Source of the DNA: an uncultured Pseudomonadota bacterium
GTDB lineage: Bacteria > Pseudomonadota > Gammaproteobacteria > Burkholderiales > SG8-39
Direction of reading: 5' to 3'
Assembly: GCA_903864555.1 (NCBI GenBank)
Contig: CAIPGJ010000902.1
Coordinates: 1 to 9,935 of the forward strand
Length of the DNA: 9,935 bases
Below are positions 6,682 to 9,935 of this stretch, piece by piece (position 1 is the first letter of the stretch; each line of letters begins with the position of its first letter). The position numbers were made by a program, and so were the translations under genes. The notes under the pieces are model-generated. The model had not been told where the DNA came from. It was given only the letters and a program-made list of their open reading frames with translations, and did not search any database.

Positions 6682-8331
6682 ATGACCCCGATTACCGGAA
6701 GCGAACTGGCGGCTGAGACCCTCAAGCGCATAGGTGTGGATACGTTCTTTTTCCTGATGGGCGGGCCCATGAACAACCTGCTCAAAGCTGCGGTCAATCG
6801 GGGATTGCGGGGTATCGACGTGCGTCATGAGCAGGCAGGTGCGATGATGGCCCATGCCTATGCACGCGTATCCAACCGACCTGGATTGTGCATGGGTGCC
6901 TCCGGGCCGGGTACGATCAACCTCACCACGGGACTGGCGACCGCGCTTGTCGATTGCAGCCCGGTCGTCGCCTTCGGAGGTGCAAGCCCGCTCAGCGAGT
7001 TTGGCACGGGTGCCTTCCAGGAAATCGACCAGGTGGCGATCATGCGGCCGGTCACCAAGTGGGCCGAGCGGGTCTACGACGCATTGCGCATCCCGGAGAT
7101 GATCGACGCCGCATTCCGTCAGGCGATCTCCGGCCGGCCGGGTCCGGTTTATCTCGATTTGCCTGCCGATGTCCTGTATCAGGAAGTGGACCTCGACACC
7201 GTGCGTTGGCCTGACTTGGGGCGTACCTTACAGCGCGCCCGCCCACAGGGCGACAGCAGTCTGGTCGAGCAGACCATCGCACTGCTGGAGAAAGCCGAGC
7301 GTCCGGTCGTGCTGTCGGGCAGTGGCGTGTTCTGGTCGGGTGCCGAGGGCCGGCTGCGTGAATGGCTTGACTTGACCGGCATGCCCATCTACACCACCCC
7401 GCAGGGGCGGGGCGTGATCCCGGAGGATCATCCGCATGCATTCCTCAACGCCCGCGCCAGTGCGCTTCGCGAGGCTGATTTCATACTGGTAGTCGGCACG
7501 CGGCTCAATTACGTGTTCGGCCATGGGTTGCCGCCGCGCATCTCGGCGGCTGCCAAGATGGTGCGCATTGACATCGATCCCGCGGAAATTGGAGCGGGTC
7601 ACCGCGCGGATGTGAATATCCTGGGCGACTGCAAGGCAGTGTTGGGGCAACTGATCGAGGCGTCACGTTCACGGGTGGCCGCGGCACGGTTTGGGGCTTG
7701 GCGGGAACACTTGGGGCGCATTGATGCGCCCAAACGTGAGGCGCAGGAGTCTCGCATGGGAACCGATCAGGTGCCGATCCATCCTCTGCGCTTGTGTCGA
7801 GAAGTGAGGGACTTCATCGACCGCGACGCGATTCTGGTGGTGGACGGACAAGAGATCCTGAACTTCGCTCGACAGTCGATCCCTACGTTCTTGCCACGCC
7901 ACCGGCTCAATTCCGGCACTTTTGGCACGATGGGCGTCGGATTGCCCTTTGGCCTGGGCGCCAAAGTGGCAAATCCCACGAAGCAGGTGGTGGTCATACA
8001 TGGCGACGGGTCTTTCGGAATCAATGGCCTGGAGCTTGATACCGCCATACGGCACCACATACCTGTGCTGGTTGTCATCAGCCTGAACGGCGGCTGGACG
8101 GCAGACCCCGTTGGCGACAAGGTGGGGCGATATCTCGGGTACACGCGCTTCGATCTCATGGCGCGCAGCCTGGGCTGCCATGGCGAGTTCGTGGAGAAGC
8201 CCGAAGATATTCGTCCTGCGCTGGAGCGTGCGGGTGCTGCGGTTGCAGCCGGACAGGCCGCGCTGGTGAATGTGGTCACGGATTCGAAGGCACGCGCCAC
8301 GACCACCAAATTCACGCACACGATGACCTGA
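6682..8331 (+). CDS. Thiamine-diphosphate-dependent enzyme, acetolactate synthase/2-hydroxyacyl-CoA lyase-like
   Basis: A 549-residue cytoplasmic enzyme with the three-domain plan of the acetolactate synthase superfamily. The pyrimidine-binding domain covers about 1-165, with the activating glutamate Glu50 in RHEQAGAMMAHAYAR and the GPGTINLTTGLA stretch. A central domain spans about 185-330 (PVVLSGSGVFWSG, VGTRLN, IDIDPAEIG). The diphosphate-binding domain is at about 365-530, with GDGSFG at 441-446 and Asn469 of LNGGW closing the GDG-x(25)-N type metal motif. The family includes carboligases (acetolactate synthase), decarboxylases (oxalyl-CoA decarboxylase) and 2-hydroxyacyl-CoA lyases. I think a CoA-ester decarboxylase or lyase is likelier than acetolactate synthase, because there is no small regulatory subunit gene and a CoA ligase and a CoA-transferase lie nearby; this is inference. 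The ribosome binding site is weak (AGG at 6671-6673), unlike its neighbours. No terminator is obvious after the gene. Confidence 0.9.
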   Translation: MTPITGSELAAETLKRIGVDTFFFLMGGPMNNLLKAAVNRGLRGIDVRHEQAGAMMAHAYARVSNRPGLCMGASGPGTINLTTGLATALVDCSPVVAFGGASPLSEFGTGAFQEIDQVAIMRPVTKWAERVYDALRIPEMIDAAFRQAISGRPGPVYLDLPADVLYQEVDLDTVRWPDLGRTLQRARPQGDSSLVEQTIALLEKAERPVVLSGSGVFWSGAEGRLREWLDLTGMPIYTTPQGRGVIPEDHPHAFLNARASALREADFILVVGTRLNYVFGHGLPPRISAAAKMVRIDIDPAEIGAGHRADVNILGDCKAVLGQLIEASRSRVAAARFGAWREHLGRIDAPKREAQESRMGTDQVPIHPLRLCREVRDFIDRDAILVVDGQEILNFARQSIPTFLPRHRLNSGTFGTMGVGLPFGLGAKVANPTKQVVVIHGDGSFGINGLELDTAIRHHIPVLVVISLNGGWTADPVGDKVGRYLGYTRFDLMARSLGCHGEFVEKPEDIRPALERAGAAVAAGQAALVNVVTDSKARATTTKFTHTMT

Positions 8332-8508
8332 TCCGGCCTTAAAGGTATCGGAGAACCGGGGCAATCCGCCAGCCTCTGCCTTGAGCGGCCTGCGCGGCGT
8401 TGCGCGACTGCGGCCATGGAGCCAACAATGTCGCAGCCCTGTGCCTTCTATCCCTCCGCTTCAAGGCGCAACGCATCCCGCGCAGCGAAAGTGAACAGCC
8501 CCCAGCGA

Positions 8509-8538
8509 TTGCCAGATATTTCTTTCACTCGTTACAAT
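8509..8538 (+). promoter_or_regulatory. Sigma-70-type promoter for the cupin-rubredoxin gene
   Basis: TTGCCA at 8509-8514 and TACAAT at 8533-8538 are separated by 18 bases. The two hexamers match the consensus at four and five of six positions. Transcription would start near 8545, giving a leader of about 185 bases. The ATG at 8537 overlaps the -10 element and is therefore not a likely start codon. Confidence 0.55.
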
Positions 8539-8620
8539 GGCGTTGCAACGGATGCCCACAGAGGTGTGGTTGGATTTCACATTTTCCTGCTTCCGACAAC
8601 CACGAAAGCGGATCTGCCAG

Positions 8621-8650
8621 GCCCGTATTCGGGTTGCCGGGCCGCGGCAA
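8621..8650 (+). other. Tandem hairpins in the leader of the cupin-rubredoxin gene
   Basis: Two adjacent stems are visible: GCCCG-TATT-CGGGT (8621-8634, the outer pair G-U) and TTGCCG-GGCCG-CGGCAA (8634-8650, six perfect pairs with a 5-base loop). They share base 8634, so full pairing of both would compete at that position. No T-run follows. They lie 80 bases before the start codon and do not match any riboswitch that I recognise. Confidence 0.35.
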
Positions 8651-8730
8651 GGCCCTGTCATGCCAAGTGGCGGTGGCAAGTTTCAGAGACGATCCATTCT
8701 TCAAAACGTTGCCATTCACAGGAGCCAGAC

Positions 8731-9666
8731 ATGCCATTAGTCAGGTCTTATCAGGATATTCCCCAGCCCCGCGTACAGTCGGATGTCGCAGGCGGCCATT
8801 TCGCCTGGCGCACCGATTTCCTCAAGGCGCCCGCGGTTCGCGCCGAGGATTCACCGGTGGCTTTTCTGGCCGAAGGCTCGGCCGGACGCGTGCTGGATAC
8901 GCACTTCCATCAGGTTGACCAGTTCCAGGTCGTCTACGTTGGCGACGGGACCCTGGGCGGACATACGCTCAAGTTCGGCGGCGTGCACTTCAACCGGGCC
9001 TACACCCCTTACGGACCCATCCACTACGGTGAAAAGGGCCTGGGCTTCCTCACCCTGCGGGCGCATCGCGACGACGGCCGTGCCTGGTTCATCCGCGAAC
9101 ACCGTGATACGCTGGAAAAGGTGCCCAACCGCACGCCCTGGCAGGTGACGGTGATGCCGGATTTCACCATCCAGCCCGGCCCGAGCGGTGTGGCTGTCAA
9201 GGCGATCGAGGGCCTGGAGGATGATCGGGGTCTCGCTGGTTTTTCCATGGTACTCAAGCCCGGCGCCAAGGCATTTGCTCCTGATCCCTCGCGCGGTGAG
9301 GGCCAGTACCTGCTGGTGCTGAAGGGTGGCATCGAGCACGAAGGGCAGTTGAAGCCGGGCCTGTCGGTGATCTGGGTGGGCAAGGATGAACTGCCCTGCC
9401 CGCTGCAGGCCGGGCCCGAGGGCTGCGAAGTGCTGGTGCTCAATTTCCCGATTCCGGGCGGCGGCGTTCCCCCGGCGAAGAAGCCTGCTGCGAACGATGA
9501 ACTGAAGTCCTATCAATGCGTGCTGTGCGCCTTCATTTACGACGAAGCCGCTGGCATGCCCGACCATGACATTGCGCCGGGAACCCGCTGGGCCGATGTG
9601 CCCGAGGATTTCGGCTGTCCGGACTGCGACGCCAAGAAGGCCGATTTCGAGATGATCGAATTCTGA
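8731..9666 (+). CDS. Two-cupin protein with C-terminal rubredoxin domain
   Basis: A 311-residue protein. ATG 8731 is chosen because AGGAG at 8720-8724 is spaced 6 bases from it and the upstream frame is not protein-like. Residues 45-105 form a cupin: motif 1 is THFHQVDQFQVVYVGDG with His58 and His60, where the usual Glu is Gln64, and motif 2 is PYGPIH with His98. Residues 140-250 look like a second cupin barrel (GFSMVLKPGA, GQYLLVLKG) that has lost its metal histidines. After a short PAKKPAAN linker, residues 258-311 are a complete rubredoxin, with CVLC (Cys263, Cys266) and CPDC (Cys296, Cys299) binding one iron, plus the typical IYDEAAG, APGTRWADVPEDF and FEMIEF segments. Rubredoxins carry single electrons, so the fusion suggests a cupin metal centre fed or read by its own rubredoxin. 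No signal peptide is seen, so it is probably cytoplasmic. It has its own promoter and terminator, and strong G/C third-position bias. Confidence 0.9.
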   Translation: MPLVRSYQDIPQPRVQSDVAGGHFAWRTDFLKAPAVRAEDSPVAFLAEGSAGRVLDTHFHQVDQFQVVYVGDGTLGGHTLKFGGVHFNRAYTPYGPIHYGEKGLGFLTLRAHRDDGRAWFIREHRDTLEKVPNRTPWQVTVMPDFTIQPGPSGVAVKAIEGLEDDRGLAGFSMVLKPGAKAFAPDPSRGEGQYLLVLKGGIEHEGQLKPGLSVIWVGKDELPCPLQAGPEGCEVLVLNFPIPGGGVPPAKKPAANDELKSYQCVLCAFIYDEAAGMPDHDIAPGTRWADVPEDFGCPDCDAKKADFEMIEF

Positions 9667-9689
9667 ACGGCGCAGTGCTGTTGCGATGG

Positions 9690-9717
9690 AAAAGGGCCCC
9701 GACGAGGGGCCTTTTTT
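9690..9717 (+). terminator. Strong intrinsic terminator after the cupin-rubredoxin gene
   Basis: AAAAGGGCCCC (9690-9700) pairs with GGGGCCTTTTT (9706-9716), 11 pairs with one G-U, over a 5-base loop. The six-T run at 9712-9717 forms its end. It lies 24 bases after the stop codon TGA, and the A/T flanks make it potentially active in both directions. Confidence 0.9.
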
Positions 9718-9755
9718 CATCCTCTTCATCGGTTTTCAGGGAGCAGCATGGTTTA

Positions 9756-9802
9756 CCCCCTTGTCAAAGGGGGCCGACTCGGCCGCCAGGCCGAGCGGGG
9801 GG
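9756..9802. repeat. Nested palindromic extragenic repeat
   Basis: Two perfect hairpins follow each other. CCCCCTT-GTCA-AAGGGGG lies at 9756-9773 and CTCGGCC-GCCA-GGCCGAG at 9778-9795; each has seven pairs and a 4-base loop. They are followed by GGGGGG at 9797-9802, which can also pair with the CCCCC at 9756-9760 to enclose the whole unit. The arrangement, just beyond a terminator, resembles the dispersed REP-like elements of Burkholderiales; only one copy is in the window. Confidence 0.6.
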
Positions 9803-9807
9803 ATTTT

Positions 9808-9839
9808 GGCCAACCAGGCTGGTCTCATGGCCTTTGGCC
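9808..9839. repeat. Further inverted repeat next to the palindromic unit
   Basis: GGCCAA (9808-9813) is complementary to TTGGCC (9834-9839), and ACCA-GGC-TGGT (9813-9823) forms a small inner hairpin. It lies 5 bases after the G-run of the previous unit and may belong to the same extragenic element. The remaining bases to 9935 show no gene or signal that I can support. Confidence 0.35.
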
Positions 9840-9935
9840 GACATTGCATGAACCCTGAACACGGCTGTTGCCTTGCAGAGGGGAAGCACCGGAGGACACT
9901 CAGGGCCCGGTCATGACGGGTGAACGATCAAGGCA

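Larger units (their letters stand above)
8332..8730 (+). other. 399-base gap: promoter and long leader of the cupin-rubredoxin gene
   Basis: No gene is convincing here. Open frames crossing the gap, including an in-frame extension of the downstream gene to ATG 8416, lack a ribosome binding site and family-like sequence, so I treat them as chance. The first 170 bases show no clear intrinsic terminator for the ThDP enzyme gene. The middle holds a good promoter (8509-8538), and the remainder is a leader of about 185 bases with two small hairpins. Confidence 0.6.

Noticed and set aside
8416..8730. In-frame extension of the cupin-rubredoxin gene to ATG 8416
   Set aside because: It would run through a promoter-like sequence, lacks a ribosome binding site, and the extra 105 residues are not protein-like; ATG 8731 has AGGAG at good spacing.
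8537..8740. 67-codon frame inside the leader of the cupin-rubredoxin gene
   Set aside because: Its ATG overlaps the -10 element, so it would have no leader or ribosome binding site, and it resembles no known protein.
9686..9916. 76-codon frame after the cupin-rubredoxin gene
   Set aside because: It crosses the intrinsic terminator and the palindromic repeat, has no ribosome binding site and its product is unlike any protein.
1..9935. CRISPR array, tRNA or rRNA genes, phage or toxin-antitoxin genes
   Set aside because: No regularly spaced repeats, cloverleaf-like sequences or recognisable genes of these types were seen on either strand.

Overview
The window reads as a piece of a betaproteobacterial, probably Burkholderiales, chromosome. 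The main clue is two separate periplasmic binding proteins of the Bug/TctC type without their membrane partners, a family greatly expanded in Bordetella, Achromobacter, Cupriavidus and Comamonadaceae. High GC content and GGAGG-type ribosome binding sites agree. All genes I can support lie on the + strand.

Region 1 (2-2967): the end of a class III (CaiB/BaiF) CoA-transferase gene, then a Bug/TctC binding protein gene and an MmgE/PrpD-family gene 21 bases further on. Region 2 (2968-3276): a 309-base gap with a possible weak terminator and a short sequence resembling an IS6-family insertion sequence end. Region 3 (3277-8331): a fused NDP-forming acyl-CoA ligase, a second Bug/TctC binding protein and a thiamine-diphosphate (ThDP) enzyme of the acetolactate synthase/oxalyl-CoA decarboxylase/2-hydroxyacyl-CoA lyase superfamily. 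Regions 1 and 3 look like one accessory catabolic cluster. An organic acid would be captured in the periplasm, activated to a CoA thioester by the ligase or the CoA-transferase, and then rearranged, dehydrated or cleaved by the MmgE/PrpD protein and the ThDP enzyme. The substrate cannot be read from the sequence.

Region 4 (8332-9717): an independent transcription unit. A good sigma-70-type promoter at 8509-8538 is followed by a leader of about 185 bases with two small hairpins. Next comes one gene encoding a two-cupin protein with a complete C-terminal rubredoxin domain, closed by a strong intrinsic terminator. Its strong G/C third-position bias suggests a resident gene rather than part of the catabolic cluster. 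Region 5 (9718-9935) has no gene I can support and carries nested palindromes resembling a dispersed extragenic repeat.

The items most worth following are the cupin-rubredoxin fusion, the MmgE/PrpD protein that has lost several histidines normally conserved in its family, and the combined CoA-ligase/ThDP-enzyme/MmgE cluster as a candidate undescribed acid-degradation pathway.
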